From NCBI RefSeq assembly GCF_032854445.1, contig NC_088300.1, positions 74,145,005-74,209,004 on the forward strand: 64,000 nt of DNA, in the 5' to 3' direction. Each line of letters begins with the position of its first letter. Position 1 is the stretch's first letter. Origin of the DNA: Liolophura sinensis (lineage: Eukaryota > Mollusca > Polyplacophora > Chitonida > Chitonidae). The position numbers and the translations under genes are program-made. Below the pieces are notes generated by a model, which saw nothing but the letters and a program-made list of their open reading frames with translations, did no database searches and had not been told where the DNA came from. This document shows, piece by piece, positions 1 through 13,400 of the stretch.

Positions 1-1545
1 GAAAAATTAGGTAATGCGCTTTTAAATATGTATGAACATTTTATTAGATTTCACTTTTGCAATTTATTATTTTTCATGTTTTGAATGTGATTTATGATAG
101 CACCGAGATTGCACTCTTGTTTCAAATTAATATGATAGTTATCAGAAATTCAATATAAAGTGACATTCTTTCAATCCCAAACGAGGACTGGTTCCTGGAA
201 ATATTGCCTCCTTTGCAGCATAACTGTCGAAATATGACCGTAAAATGTTATTCGTTACTAACAAATCCAGCCCCCAAAAGATGAATGAACGAATGAATTA
301 TTGAGGTTTTCATTCATTTCGGCAGAAATTTCAGCCATACCATGGCAAACCAAACAAACCAAGCAGAGTACATTCTGATTATTAGGCTCATTGCACATCT
401 GTCAACAGCTTGCCTGTTTAAACCTTCCAGCAGAGGTCGTCAGTAATGGGAAGGTAACGCTGCTTTTAAGCTGGCGAAATCTTTCAATCTTTCTGTACCA
501 GGTATTTATAATTTCGAATATTTGTTGCAGAATGATCATCGATAAGAAGACAACCAGCGCCGTTGTTTAGAACACTTGATTTATCGACTCAGTAATTAAA
601 TGCCATTGTACAAACAAGTTTGAATATGTTTTCATCTGCAAATTACAACTGGAATGAAGTAGGAGTAGAAAACCGCTGTAATCATCTTTTACTAAACAAC
701 CAGGTTTAAGGATCGTGTGGTCTTGTCACTTCCTTTTTTGTGCAAATGACTCAGTTTCCAGACTCCCCTGAGTCTAGTCGCGCTTAGCTTTTTTAACACT
801 CGCGGCTAAATGATCTTCAGGGCAGACTGGGCTTTCGAAATTTAAATGAGAAATCACAAAATATATCCAAAAAGCACATCTTTTTATGTTAACTTGTTTA
901 AAACAAATTTCATTCTTTTTTCATGTCACCAATGATGACAAATTGCTAAATATAGTGAAAACAAATATTCTTTTGCAGTAGAAATAAAACCACAAGGGTT
1001 TATCATCTCCCATTTTAGAATTAGATTTGTAGATATATCCCTAGTGAGGAGCTTTTAACACATCTTAAATGCATTGTCCTATGGGTAAAAAAAGCAAAGC
1101 AAAACACTACCACATACGTCAACTTTCTGATTATACTTTGCCAGTTTTCTGCTGTCGTTGGAATACAGCTCAGTTTTCTTCTCGAATGACACAGGCGATT
1201 AAGTCTGTCATACACTATCGATGATAAATCGTTTGAAGAAACCATTAGCCCTTCAGCAATGAGGCAGGGTGATAAAGCGTCCTCTGCAACACGTCAAGAA
1301 GTTTGTTAGTCACGTGTGAGGTGCAATATTTTCATACCCTGTTTTGCCAGATCTGATTTATTTTTTTCTTGATTTGGTGTATTGTTTAGTGTCACACTCA
1401 AGCAAGTTAGACGAGACTGGAGTGGTCAAACCCTTGAAGACAGTGGAAGACTAGTTTTCAATGGAGGTTGTAATTCTCAAACGGCCACGCGAGTGCTTGT
1501 TATTCTTATTTAGGCAGTGAACAGTGAAAGCCAGATAATTCCTAG
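1..1545. other. Unique noncoding DNA, no gene seen
   Basis: AT-leaning sequence with frequent stops in all frames. The longest open frame, 74 codons on the minus strand at 1021-1245, has no recognisable motif. No repeat, RNA gene or transposon end was recognised. It is probably intergenic or intronic. Confidence 0.5.
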
Positions 1546-1630
1546 CCCAAGGTCGGGATTGAACCCATGCCTTCTGTGCCTTAGCGATTCAGAGACAAGC
1601 GTACTAATCAATCGGCCACAACCCGCTCGT
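1546..1630 (-). repeat. tRNA-like SINE head (promoter region)
   Basis: Read on the minus strand, this stretch has a B-box-like sequence, GGTTCAATCCC, near 1556-1566, one mismatch from the GGTTCGANTCC consensus. An A-box-like TGGCCGATTGA lies upstream near 1607-1617. The two boxes have tRNA-like spacing, but the sequence does not fold into a clean cloverleaf by eye. It is therefore most likely the head of an old tRNA-derived SINE and not a working tRNA gene. The body, which should lie at lower coordinates, could not be delimited. Confidence 0.5.
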
Positions 1631-2678
1631 TCCTCGCAAATGTAATCATTTTAATATAATTAAAAAATTAACACCAGTCAAATAAACAACCCTGCTCAAC
1701 TGCATCACTGGGATGACAATTCATGCCTGCTGAAGCAATTAAATATCCAAATCTTATTATTTAACTTATTACCATCAGTGTTTTATTACCCTCGAATTTA
1801 TTGAACCCTATCAACCAGGTTATTTTATCAGCCTTGTCGAAAATTGCTAATAGCTTCTCTTGCATCTTAGTTGATATTTATTTTTTTTTATATTTCTTCT
1901 ACTGCTTTGGTAATTGCACCAAATAATAACTGACATAGTAAACATAGTTTTCATCCAAACTGAACTTCCGCCGTACTGGACGGCTTGCATGTTTTGGTCA
2001 TCTTTTCTCACTTGGACCTTGGCATGATTATTAAATAATGGAGAAAATCTAATCTTTTAGGCATAATACGAAATAATCACCAACTCAGGGTTCTTACTAG
2101 CATTATTTTTTTTATCCATTTTGCGCTTGAATCTTCTGAAAAATATCAATTTGCAACGATTGTGGTTTGTGTTGATAATTATATTAACCTGTTGTTTTGC
2201 AGCATGAATTACGACCCAACATCCTAATAATTTGGAACATAAAACGACAGAGTTGGCAATCGTCTGAACAACAGCCTCTATGGCCTTGAAAGATGCCATT
2301 TACGCTTTAATTTATTTCGGTGATGTAATGGCTGTCGTTGCAGAGGAGGAAGGAATCACCAACAAACATCTGTCTGGGGATCTACAGCTTTCGTCAACGA
2401 AATGCAATAAGCTAGGCGTTATCTCACCATCTCTGACCTGTGCCACAGCAAATCATCCAAAGTGTTTTATGAGTTCATGTCCTAGACATAGCACTAACAC
2501 AGTATGGCCATTCTACATTACTGGCAGCAATGCACATTTTCAGCCGACCTCGTGGATGTCAGAATTGGTTAATGTACATACTTTCTGCATCTCGGCTTCA
2601 TCATAATTATGTAAAATTTTCTTACTTTCGTATTAGTGGAATGTTTATGCTACTTACATACTTTATTATTACACAAGC
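1631..2678. other. Noncoding DNA, no gene seen
   Basis: AT-rich DNA with homopolymer T and A runs near 1880 and 2105. Open frames of 80 and 108 codons here overlap on opposite strands and show no known motif. Nothing else is recognised. Confidence 0.45.
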
Positions 2679-2773
2679 ACCTTGTACCCATGTCCATGAT
2701 TGTGACCTGTACCTTGTACCCATGTCCATGATTGTGACCTGTACCTTGTACCATGTCCATGATTGTGACCTGT
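2679..2773. repeat. 32-bp tandem repeat, three copies
   Basis: Three head-to-tail copies of a 32-bp unit beginning ACCTTGTACCCATGTCC are at 2679-2710, 2711-2742 and 2743-2773. The first two look identical and the third lacks one C. The low divergence suggests recent local duplication. It lies inside a spurious 179-codon open frame. Confidence 0.9.
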
Positions 2774-4430
2774 CGGACTGTAAGCTAACTGTTTGTTGTC
2801 TGTCGTCAATACTGTCAAAGTCATATAGGATCAAAAACGTATATATTTGGACGTGTCTTATTCATCATTATATAAGCAGCATCAGTGTATGTTCGTCACG
2901 GTACTACATGTCAATGCACGCCGCCCAAATCTTGTACTTGACATTCGGCATACCACAGTCATCATTCATTGGTTCATACTGCGCATGTTTATGTTGTAAT
3001 ACAGGAGTGGGGGAATCTGTAACAACTCGTGCCATGCGGCCTAGCTCACACTTATTATCCACTGATTGACGATTCATCTTGGATTTTATCTGGTCACCTA
3101 GTATTCGTCATGCTGATGATTATACGAGAGTATCACATGATACGCAAAACTGAGGGCAGCGGAGTTCATCGTTGGCTCAGAAGTTAGGCCTAGTCCATCA
3201 CTGTGAAGTGTTTGCAGTCCTCTTGAGGCTTGGAGGCAAGTAAAGCACACTGCAAGTCACTAGTTGTAATGAAGGTGGACAATCGGACCCATGAACCATG
3301 ATTAGATTCCGACTGCATTTGTCAATATTGATGGATGTACCCCTGAACATGCACTTGTTGGCTTTGTCCCTCTCATTGATGCAAGATCTGTATTTCATCC
3401 ATACAGACGTGAAGACAGGAGGGTCCGATGTTAAAGCCGTCCCTCTGTTATGAATCGCGTCATAAGTGTCTTCGCCGGAGACATGGAACTCCACCCCACC
3501 TCCCTCACCACCTCCACCCCCTTTCTATCACAGGGACACAGAAAACAAGCTCATCCGACCGGTTGAACATTCCACAGAGTCCTTGCTTTATGGTCATGTT
3601 TTCTTGGCGTCAAATTGAAATTACTGATGATCATCAAGTCGATCATAAAGTCAATTGATGGGATATAATGACTGGTGGCAAACCCTTGTTCAGGCATGAT
3701 GGATTTGGTGATTGTTTTCACCAGAGCTTTGCTACGGATGGAGAGGTTTTATCCCGCGACGGGTCAAGCTGACCTTCAGCCGCTATAACTCTCTGTGACT
3801 CAAGGTCAAAGTCGGGTCTGTGACGTCAGATGTAGTGCGCTAGTCTCTAGGTAATTCGCACTATTTGCCTGTTACTGATTCAACTTTTGATATTGCTGAA
3901 GATAATTTTATTTATGTAAAAAGAACACGAACCAACTCCTTCTTCATCTGTCACTAACTACTTTTGACGGACTCTACTGTGAAAACTTAAAATTGACACC
4001 TGTACTGACATTGACAATTCTTGTCGTCTGCTATGAAGAGTATAAACCGATCAGAAACCGGCTTCATAAATGTAATCCCACCAATAACAGCAAAATACGA
4101 TATACTCTTAGTTAAGTCTTAGACATATACAGCGCAATGGTAACCAATATAGGTATCAATAATTGACGGTGTACTTCCATGTAGATCCGAAAACGCTCTA
4201 TTGTCCAAGGAATAGCTATCAATGGAGCAAGTGTACTTACCCCAGTTTGTCGGAATGACGCACAGACGAAGCAGGTTCTTATTCAGTGGTAAAATGCATG
4301 TTGTGTTTTCTTTGATGATTTTGAGTATACTGGATTCTATATCTGACCATTTCCATGGTAGTGATGAATTCTTCACACTAAAATCAGCATCTTTACGGCG
4401 TTTTATTGTGATGAGAATGACGCATCTAAA
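2774..4430. other. Noncoding DNA, no gene seen
   Basis: Only short open frames are present (98 codons or fewer), on both strands and mutually overlapping. A pyrimidine-rich stretch (CCTCACCACCTCCACCCCC) lies near 3504-3522. No gene or mobile element was recognised. Confidence 0.45.
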
Positions 4431-4507
4431 CCTCTACACTGAAGCAACCAATACCTCTACACTGAAGCAATCAAAACCTCTACTCTGAACCAGTCAAACT
4501 GAACCTC
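4431..4507. repeat. ~23-bp degenerate tandem repeat
   Basis: Three diverging copies of a unit starting CCTCTACACTGAAGCAA begin at 4431, 4454 and 4477, followed by a partial fourth. The first two differ at only a few positions and the third carries a short insertion. Confidence 0.8.
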
Positions 4508-4601
4508 TTATAATTAATTAACCCCAAATAGTAGCACTAGCGCCATTTGCGCTCCGAATACTGGCTTTGGTACTGCATCACGAATAACGTAATGCATGCT
4601 C

Positions 4602-4904
4602 ATGGTTTTACGTTGTACTTTCAGGCACATGATGACAAGGAGTCTTTAGGTGTGTCTTCTTGCGGCAGGGCTAGTGCTTGCCGCCAAAGTGCCGTCTCCA
4701 CCCAAGTATCATACCAAAGACAGCAGACGACACCAAGTCTCATTATACTAACATTTAGCAAACCAGTCATGTTTCCTTACTCTCACCTCCCAGTGCTGTG
4801 AGCCAAGCGAAGCAACAAGTACCATTTTGACTCAAACGGGTTTGATCCTTGGTCTCCCGACTTCGAGGCGGACACTCTAACCATTAAGCCACCGAAGCGG
4901 TCGC
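4602..4904 (-). mobile_element. tRNA-derived SINE, (ATTC)n-tail family, minus strand
   Basis: On the minus strand the element starts with a tRNA-like head: A-box-like TGGCTTAATGG, then CCGCCTCGAAGTCGGGAGACC, then a weakened B-box near 4848-4856. The body follows, and the 3' region on the plus strand reads GTTGTACTTTCAGGCACATG, a diverged form of the shared tail. The head closely matches the element at 10093-10434 in opposite orientation (both contain CCGCCTCGAAGTCGGGAG), so the two belong to one family. The terminal tetranucleotide tail is lost here. Such SINEs are non-autonomous and need a partner LINE for retrotransposition. Confidence 0.8.
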
Positions 4905-7881
4905 GTGTCGCGTGTCACGTGTCACGTAACTAATGTAGCTAAAATATCAATTGTAAAATATTAATTATTTTGTACGTTATTGGCAATCTAATTATGTTCA
5001 AGAAATAAATAGCTTTGGTATTGTCTTTTATTCATGAAGAGATTTCTATCCCTAGAATGTTTTAGCTGACCAGAAATAGAATATCCATAAAACCAGGTAA
5101 TGCAGAGGATATTCTTCGGACACTGCCTTTGATCAAAGTGAGGTTCTTCTCTTCTGAAGATTAACCGAGTCCAGTCAGAACATACAGAACATGGCTTTTC
5201 ATATATCTGTTTCTCCGCCATACCATAATTACAGGTATCTTTGCTGTTTTGTCAGCCTTCGCCCTTCATACATGATAAGTGTACTTCATTTTGTAAATGT
5301 GATGATATGTCACTGTGGAATAGGCTCTAACATATTACATGGCTTTGGCTAGACAAACGGCTTTATGATAGATGCTCTGTGTAGCATTTTGCTGTTGTGT
5401 TTGGCATAGAGGGAATCTCTGTCATACAAGTTAATTAATGCTCCCCCAAATGTCGGTGTATTGTCTATTTGCAAGAAAACTTTTGCCACAAGGGAAATCA
5501 GATCTATGTATTAGGCTAGTGATGGATCGGATAAGCATTTTATCAGGACTACAGGTATGTGTCGTGGTTGTTTTAAATAAAATATATTTGGGCTTGCTCG
5601 TGCGTGAACATACAGCGAATCTCTTGGGTTAAAAAGTCAGCTTAACGTACACTCAGATGAAACTGTTTTCAATCCGGTAGTTTTACTTCCCATGTGATCA
5701 TAAAAATAAATTGCGAAAAAATGAATACCAGTCGATCTAATGTTTCTGAGTAAGACCATTTATTATTTCCATGTTAACCAAGACAAAACAAAAAATTTAT
5801 GAGTTCATGAGGTTTTTGAAAAGTGTTCAACATCCTTAATTTTCTTATTGCATGTTTTATCACTTTGAGCGGCCAAAGTTACACCGGCATCAAACACAGT
5901 GCGTAGGTTAGCGTGATATAAAACCATCTAAAGGGAAAGCTTCGGGAACAGAGTTGACCTCGTATCTCGGCTTTTGTTGGAAGATCGTATGCCTCTCGTA
6001 TCGATTATATTGTACTTCCAGAAGGGAAAAGCTCACTCTGTTCTAATTAGCATGGTTTATCATTTCCCGTGAGATGTAGAACTCTGACAGCACTCCTTCT
6101 CTTATACTTCACGCAGACCAAATGGCCTTGGGCGCCGAAAAGCTTCCGTTTTGACCGGATGAGAGATCATATCCATGCTTGGTATATTCCGCGAGCACAC
6201 TCATTGAGTCCACCTAAATTTGTGGGCTATGGGCGAAGGGAAGAGAGGCCATGACAGAACACAAGTAATAAGCTACTCACCCAAGATACAAAGTTTCGCT
6301 AGTCATTGCACTCTACTGAACTCATACCACCTATACATACTGAAATGCCACCGGCTCACTGGTCAAGTTTTTATTTGCACGTGCAGCTTTATGCTAAATA
6401 ATTAACAGAATCGTGCAGAATGGCATGGCACGAATTGCAGTGCATGGTATAAATTAATTCCGTTGCGATTTCTTGAAAGTATAAAAGTTTGAAAATTGAC
6501 CGTGCCAAAGTTTAACTTCATTTTCTTCCTTGACTAATTTAGAGCATATGAATTTATCTGTACTTGCGTGAATCAACATCATGAACCACATTTGAGAAGT
6601 ATTTGTGAAGGTTAGAGTTAAACATCAGACATCTCAGTTATGCCTAGTTAGACATAGACAGAGGAAATGACCCTTAAAGCCCCTCGCATCCCTGAGACAC
6701 ACTTTGACTGAAATTGTCCCGTCCATTAGCACAAAGTTGATTGAAGAGAGCAAAGCGCACAGTTAAAGCCTTTACCTGTTCAACCTCTACCAAATATATT
6801 TAAGAGACTACTTTGTGTGTGTCTGCACCAAACATTGTAGTGGTGAGTTTGAGCTATTGATCAACTGACCAGTGATTACAACAGAAACAAGGGACAAACA
6901 CCCGTCTCGACATAGCCACATTCACGCCATTTTCCACGCGAGAAAAACATGCTTAAGAGAGTCCTTGATCTGAATTTTCAGAGGAAGTCCATTGTCGCTT
7001 TTCTGCAGGTGTGTAATATTACGGAATTACACCTATGGCTATATTCTTATGTCTACATGGCATATTTGTTCAAAAACATCTATAACGTGTTATCGATGAC
7101 TTCACATGTTGGATACAATTGTAAATTCACATTCTATGTCGATAACATGTCAAAGAGCGATTACGTATTTTTAAGGGAATAAATATAAATGGGTCCAAAG
7201 TTTCCCTAATCTAACGTGATACTTTTTACTTCCGGGTCTATTGTAACCAAATACAATTATTTACGATTATTTTAGGACCTTGGGAAATGTAGAAAGTATT
7301 AAAGAAACTTTTAATCAAGTGTTACTTCTTTAAAAATTGTATCGTCGGGCAACACTAGCTGGAGGGAAACCATGCAATTTCAAAGGAGAAGCGATAACGT
7401 GTCAAGGCAAGAGCACTGCTAATGACAAACTCGGGGAATAAAAAGACGCACATAGCCTGAAGGTCAGTGACCTACAGAAAAAACACAACGTAATTTATCT
7501 CAGTTCTGCTTTGAATGTCAGAAAGCTTTTAAACTCCCTATCCCAAGAAACTTGTGGTGGACTCATGTTTCAAAATAAGCAGAAGTCCTCCACCCGGTGG
7601 GGGCGCCTCGTGACTGGTGAGCTTGGCGAGTGATGAAAGCGTCACGACATCTGGAAATGCTCATATTTCCTCAACCACACGAGATCACCAAAAGATCGGA
7701 AATCAGAGTTGTAGCGGTGAAGATCATGTGGCAAAAACATGTTGTGTGGTTCAGCCCTTTACTTCCAGGTAAAATAAATGGAGAATACATATTAATAGAT
7801 CAATAGTCTTGTTTGTCTAGAGACTTTCAGTTTAAAACAGTCTGGAATACTTATTCCTTTACTGTTAGAGTGAGCACACGC
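4905..7881. other. Noncoding DNA, no gene seen
   Basis: About 3 kb without a supported gene. A short GTGTCGCGTGTCACGTG-type duplication lies at 4905-4926, next to the SINE head. Open frames of 88 codons or fewer show no conserved motif. No further repeats were recognised by eye. Confidence 0.45.
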
Positions 7882-8129
7882 CAAAGTGAGAGAAAAGCTT
7901 GGGTCAACTGACTCAAAAGTCTGAGTTATACAATAGAGCTAATTCGCCTAAGTTATATGAACATTTTCGTTGAGTCGGTTTTGATTAAAGTGTGACTCAG
8001 TTAGTCGGAAAACTCACAGGAGTCGTTCATGACTCAGTTGATCGGTTATATGACTCGGTTTTCTGAGTCGAATTAGCTCCATTGTTTAACACAGAATTTT
8101 GAGTCAGTTGACCCACTTTTCTCTCAGTG
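7882..8129. mobile_element. Foldback MITE with long terminal inverted repeats
   Basis: The left end (7884 to about 7948, containing GAGAGAAAAGCTTGGGTCAA and TCAACTGACTCAAAAG) is matched in inverted orientation by the right end (about 8069-8129, containing TTTTGAGTCAGTTGACCCAC and TTTTCTCTCAGTG). The inverted repeats cover about 60 bp each. The centre repeats shorter GAGTCGGTT / AACTGAGTC motifs, so the whole ~248 bp could form a long hairpin. No transposase frame is present, as expected for a non-autonomous miniature element. A clear target-site duplication was not identified, so the superfamily is left open. Confidence 0.75.
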
Positions 8130-10092
8130 CATTAATACATGCACGAGGAGTCCTACTAAATATTTTAATAGATGTTAAAAAACTTAATATTTTAACTTGG
8201 TAGGGATCGAAAGACACAACAGTCTTCGGGTAACCTCAACAACTTTCACTTGCACTGGAAAGTAAGGGACCAGTCACTTATAAAATATCGAAATTTGTTG
8301 CTTTACTAAAGCTGTTCGCGCTTGAATCGGCGATAGACACGAATGTTACATGGCGAGTATGCGTATACGCAAAATGCTCTATAATCCAATTAAGGACAGC
8401 GCAGGTTACAGTATTACGATTGGAAATACATTTTCTGGCGTAACGATGAAGAAGGCCGTCGTCATTCTGAAAAACATAATATTTATATAAAAAGCTATAT
8501 TTTTGAGGCACCTCGCCTAAATATGCGTTGTCTAATAAATCATTAACATAATTTTGCACTTTTGCACATAATAAACTTAGGGCTAATCAATTTCTGCCAA
8601 TCTGTGTAACACCAGTATGAACAGTGGTGAAATTCCAAATGAATAAGTTATGATATTTATTACCTCATTTTAAAGACAGAAAACATATGACCACGTGACC
8701 AGGTGAGTCCGCCAGCACCCCACAAACACATAAGAAATACAATACAGAAAGATGTGATAGTTTATGAATTATAGACCTACATGGTGAAGCACGGCTGGTT
8801 TAGGACTCTCTGCTATTTCTGATGTTAGTTACCTGCTGTTTTGTGTGTGGTCAAATAAAGTGCTATCAAGGCCCCGAATAAGCGATCCAGTGGGAACTTG
8901 GACAATGGACAGAGGGAATCTTTGATATTTTCTTGAAGTTGTTTTGATTTCAGGGCCTCGTCACACATCCTCTAATCTCATTGATCTACTAGCGTTTCCT
9001 GACACTGTTGTGCAATATCAAATTAATTTTCAAGCCGCTGTTTAGGCCCATCTTCTCCAGAGTATTCTTTACGAAGTTCTACACTTTAGCCACCACAGGC
9101 CTCCAGACATTCCCAGGCTTATATCGATTTTCCATCCAGACTTTTGCCACATGTAATGTTGTCCTCTTTAATTTATGTGCCTGCATTTTTGTCGTACGTA
9201 AGGAGGCCTTGCCACAGGCATTGTTGTCTTTGTCCAATCTTGCAGTGTTTCACTACGTGTTACACAATGACTGCCGCCATAACTTGTCCTTAAATCAGAC
9301 ATAATCACGTCAATGGAGTCCCTCAAAACACCGTATGAAACACCGCAAAAGTGGGTCTGGGTGAGATTTTGTGCCAACGGGGGTGAGAATTATTTTGTTA
9401 ACTTTGACTAGTTTGACAGAGAGGGCTAATAGTGGCCCTCGTGTGTGATGTTTACTTCATTCCTGAACGGCCGGAGTTTGCGATAAGTTTTGTGTGATTA
9501 ATTGTTAAGGCATACCAGCTTCTTTTTACCGAACACACAACGCTAGTTCAAACGAAACGACAAATGTTTGGTGAGCACGGTGATGTGAAGATGTCTATAC
9601 CGGATCAGCTATTCTACCAGATTAGCGAAAAAAGGAGGCCATTACTGTCTCAGTGGTGTGACCAAAGTCTGTTACGATCTTTTTGCTTCCGACTTTCCTC
9701 GCCCAATAACCATTAAACCCCCGATACTGTTTTTCAAACAGTGCGCGTGTGACCACATCAAATATTGATTACTGAGTTAAATGACTTTGTACCCACTAAA
9801 CCTATCCCCGATAGAATTATAGTAAAACATAAGTTTGCCAACTTACAGCGGTGACACAAGGTGGTTCATTTTACAGAAAATCGCCGTGCAATAACCATCA
9901 TGAACTTTCGCATTAAAACGAAAGTCATGCCTTTTTGTGGAACACCGCTTTTGGATCGTGTTTATAGCCATCAGGCCAAGCACACATAGAACAAAACCAA
10001 GAGTATAATGTGAAAATGTGGACTTGCTAGACGTTTTTGTCACAATTTCCAACTTACTAGCAGATACTTTCTTTCATCTCTGTTGTGTGGTT
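8130..10092. other. Noncoding DNA, no gene seen
   Basis: Short open frames only (98 codons or fewer), overlapping on both strands, with no motif. No repeat family was recognised. Confidence 0.45.
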
Positions 10093-10434
10093 GACCGCTT
10101 TGATGGTAAGAGTATCCGCCTCGAAGTCGGGAGACGGGTGACCAAAACCGGGTCCGGTCATACTTTAAAAAGGGTACTTGTTGTTGTCTCGCTTGATGCT
10201 CAGCCCTGAGAGGTTAGAGCAAGGAAACTGGACTGGTTGGCCCGGTGTCAGTATAATGTGAGTGGGTGTGGTGTCTTCGGCATGATACTTCAGTGGTGGC
10301 AGCGCTTTGTCAACATGGACTCGGCCTGCCACTAAACGACACAGTACATGTACATATACCTAATGACACCTCGTCGTCATATGACTGAAAAATGGTCAAG
10401 TATGACATTAAACCCCAAGCATTCATTCATTCAA
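10093..10434 (+). mobile_element. Full-length tRNA-derived SINE, (ATTC)n tail
   Basis: This is the best-preserved member of the family in the window. It opens with a tRNA-like head (GACCGCTTTGATGGTAAGAG, then CCGCCTCGAAGTCGGGAGAC) and a B-box-like CCGGGTCCGGTC. The body then runs through GGTTGGCCCGGTGTCAG and TCTTCGGCATGATACTTCAG. The 3' region contains CGTCGTCATATGACTG and GACATTAAACCCCAAGC and ends in (ATTC)n at about 10421-10434. The reverse complement of that tail is the (GAGT)n...GGGGTTTAACGTCGTACTT start seen at 14705, 38852 and 56905. The palindromic CATATG-centred core is conserved in the members that keep the tail. Confidence 0.88.
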
Positions 10435-13400
10435 CACTGTTGTGAGACCATCACTTGCGGCTTATTTACGGTTTACATGTGATCATACATCAGACGACGA
10501 AAGTGCCGAATGATAGGTGGAATGACGATTCCCCATTACAGTTGACTTATCGGGACAGCACTAGGTGTGATCAGTATGGAAGTAGAAACAACAAATAGGT
10601 CTTAAATGATTGATTCGCCCTTCACGCCATAAAACCGCTGAAATTATTGGGACATCACTGTAGTTTAAATCAGTTTGCTGGGTCTTTTGCAATTTTTACA
10701 TCAGTTAAGGTAACTTTTACGAGTATTTCTATTAGATTACATCCATTTTATTGTCAGTGAGAAGGATAAAACCTGTTTTATATGCGGTGTAACTGGCATC
10801 GCAATATCGATAATAAGCTCAATTGGACAATTACAGATGAATAAAAACACTGCGACATTTAACTTTTACCCGAATCAAATTGCACTATAAAAAACAAACA
10901 TGTTGAATCTTTCGCATTGGAGAAAGAAGATATTGCAAACTTGTAGATAAAAAGGGAGTGAATAGAACAGAAGACACATCATGTAGAACCAAAAAAGAAA
11001 TAACTATAACGGATTTAAAAGAAAACCCAACAGCTTCGGGATTAAGTAACAAACCCAAAGTGCGGAATGTTTCATAAATAAACGCAAATCCTACTCGTCC
11101 AAACAGGATGACGAAGCTAATGTTGGCGGAAAGGCGATAACAGTCAACATTCTGGGCAAAACCGTTCAACGAATGTGCAATCAGTGAATAAAAGAAATAC
11201 ATGAAAGTAATCTGCATTACCTTATTCATAGTCATATAAGCACAAATATGAAGGTCACAGGGAAAGCCAAATGCGTTTTCATAACAATTAGTTCAATTGA
11301 TTGTCATGTAAGCCTGTTCACAACGGGTGATGATTGTAGTCACATATATCTACTGTACAAGAGAGATAATATGCAAATCTTATGAGAATATTACAATTCG
11401 ATGAAATATGCTTTTAATGTATCCGGATGGAGCGGATATAAATACTAACTTAGTGGCGTGGATATTTATTGTTAGATAGTTGAGGAATAGATGTGTTCTA
11501 TATTAGTTATTGACAGTCCATTGTCACCGATCCTTGCAGTTGTATTGATAACGCTCAACCATGTGTAGTTCCTGAATGAGACCTTTACAAGGGTTCGTAT
11601 ATATGACACTCAGTGTCACCACTGCTGTGGTGCGTCCCTTTTTGTAGTTTTGGTTTGAGATCCTATTTATGTTAATCCTCTTTCGTTTCAAGTTGGATAT
11701 GTGAAAATGCTCAGGCATAAAAGCAGGTCAGGCTTTACTTCGTGCTGAGCTATAACATGTGAGTATGTGCTAAGCAGGATTTTACCAGTAAAAGACATTC
11801 ATTAGAACAGGCATCTTAAGGGCAACTGTTGATCAGCGGGGTAACCTGCCAGCAGGCTGATGATAAGGGAAACCTTGTCTGTCCGCCCACCAAATCAGGA
11901 CATGAGTACATTAACAGGATGTGGGATAGACGATGAGAAAAGTGCAACGGATTGGGCAGGTCTTGACATGGCTGAGAGTCCTGGACACTCTGAGCGGTTT
12001 GGTAAAACTTGACATGGTTATAAATCTGGTTGTTCTGTTGTCAAACATTCGCTTTAGAAACACAGTGTTCACATGCGTGTTTTAACATACACGACGGTCT
12101 AATTCCCTTTCTCGCACTAAGGTCTGCCTTCAATAGAAACGTTTCCTAACACATCAATAATTCCGACAGAAACATTTGCAGCCTTGTGCTCTTTGGCAAG
12201 CTAACAATGCCAGTGAAGGAGTGGGGAAAGTCATTTGTCATTTTAACTGGTGAAGACGAAGAAGCTTATCAAGTGCCAGTGACAGCAAGATTAATACGTT
12301 CGAATAACATAGAGGCGTAATTTTCTCACCTTTTCCAGATTGGACCTAGTCCTTCGACAAGGAAAGAGTTGTTTTTCTCCCTTGGTCACTTCTGAGAGTG
12401 TAGAGAAAGAAAAAGCCAAAAGTTAATTTTAGAGGCATGTAGCCCGTCGAGTTTTGACCATTTAGATCTATTGTTGGTAAGATGAAGAAGTGAATTTTTG
12501 CGTGTATGTTGAATGGCCGATTTTCAATATTCACTGACGAATACGCCTCATTAATTAGGCGACCACAATAAGCAAGCAATAAAGAGACTTATTATAACTG
12601 GCTTAAAACCTCAGAGTAGAACGGCCCGCTCACTATCGACAACCTGCCGAGCTAACGGATACAGTGGATAGATTTGTAAATGTGAAAAGTTACTGTTGTC
12701 GTTTTGACCAAACTAAGTAAAGGATCGGATTGTTAACGTAGGTTCTCTTCGATGGTCGAAAACAAAATGGGCAGAAACTTTCCATGTGTAGAAATGTATC
12801 GTGACCTAAACCTGGTCATAAATATCAAACCTAAAAACAAACCTTGTGATGAATCGAAGTAACCATTATGGTAAATAGGAATTTTCAGGAATCACCCTTC
12901 CGCCAATCCGATGTTATTCCACAGACTTCCGTCAGCATGTTTATGTTCTCTTTATACCTCAGTGAGATGTTTTTTTTAGTTCCCTCGCAGTACCAACGCT
13001 TCGCACAAAGGGTGTAGGCCTGTGTCAGAAATTGGTCATCCGAGGCTGCAGGAGTTGTCATTTTTATGCTACGGTCTGACAAAACCTAATAACGTCTCTT
13101 GGGTAAAAACTAATAATGATGACTGTATAATGGTAAGGGGTATAGCTAGCTGTACAGAAACATTTTAACTATGAACACACAATATGAAATCAGTCCAAGC
13201 ATAGCAGTATCCTTGCTCAGCTGGTGATAGTTAAAAGACTGAATTGGGGTGTACGCTGCCATAAACCATTTTATTTCTGAGGTTATTTAACGAAAGAGTG
13301 ATTATACAAATTGAAAACGATTTTCTTTTTGTTCAACAAAACAGAATTTGTTCATTATGTAACTCTTTATGTGACATAATCATTTGCTTTATTACATAAA

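Noticed and set aside
2530-3069. 179-codon plus-strand open frame
   Set aside because: It spans the 32-bp tandem repeat, which adds repeated residues, and has no recognised motif or splice context.
10885-11235. 116-codon hydrophobic minus-strand frame
   Set aside because: AT-rich DNA readily gives hydrophobic chance frames. There is no motif, no splice context and no second copy.
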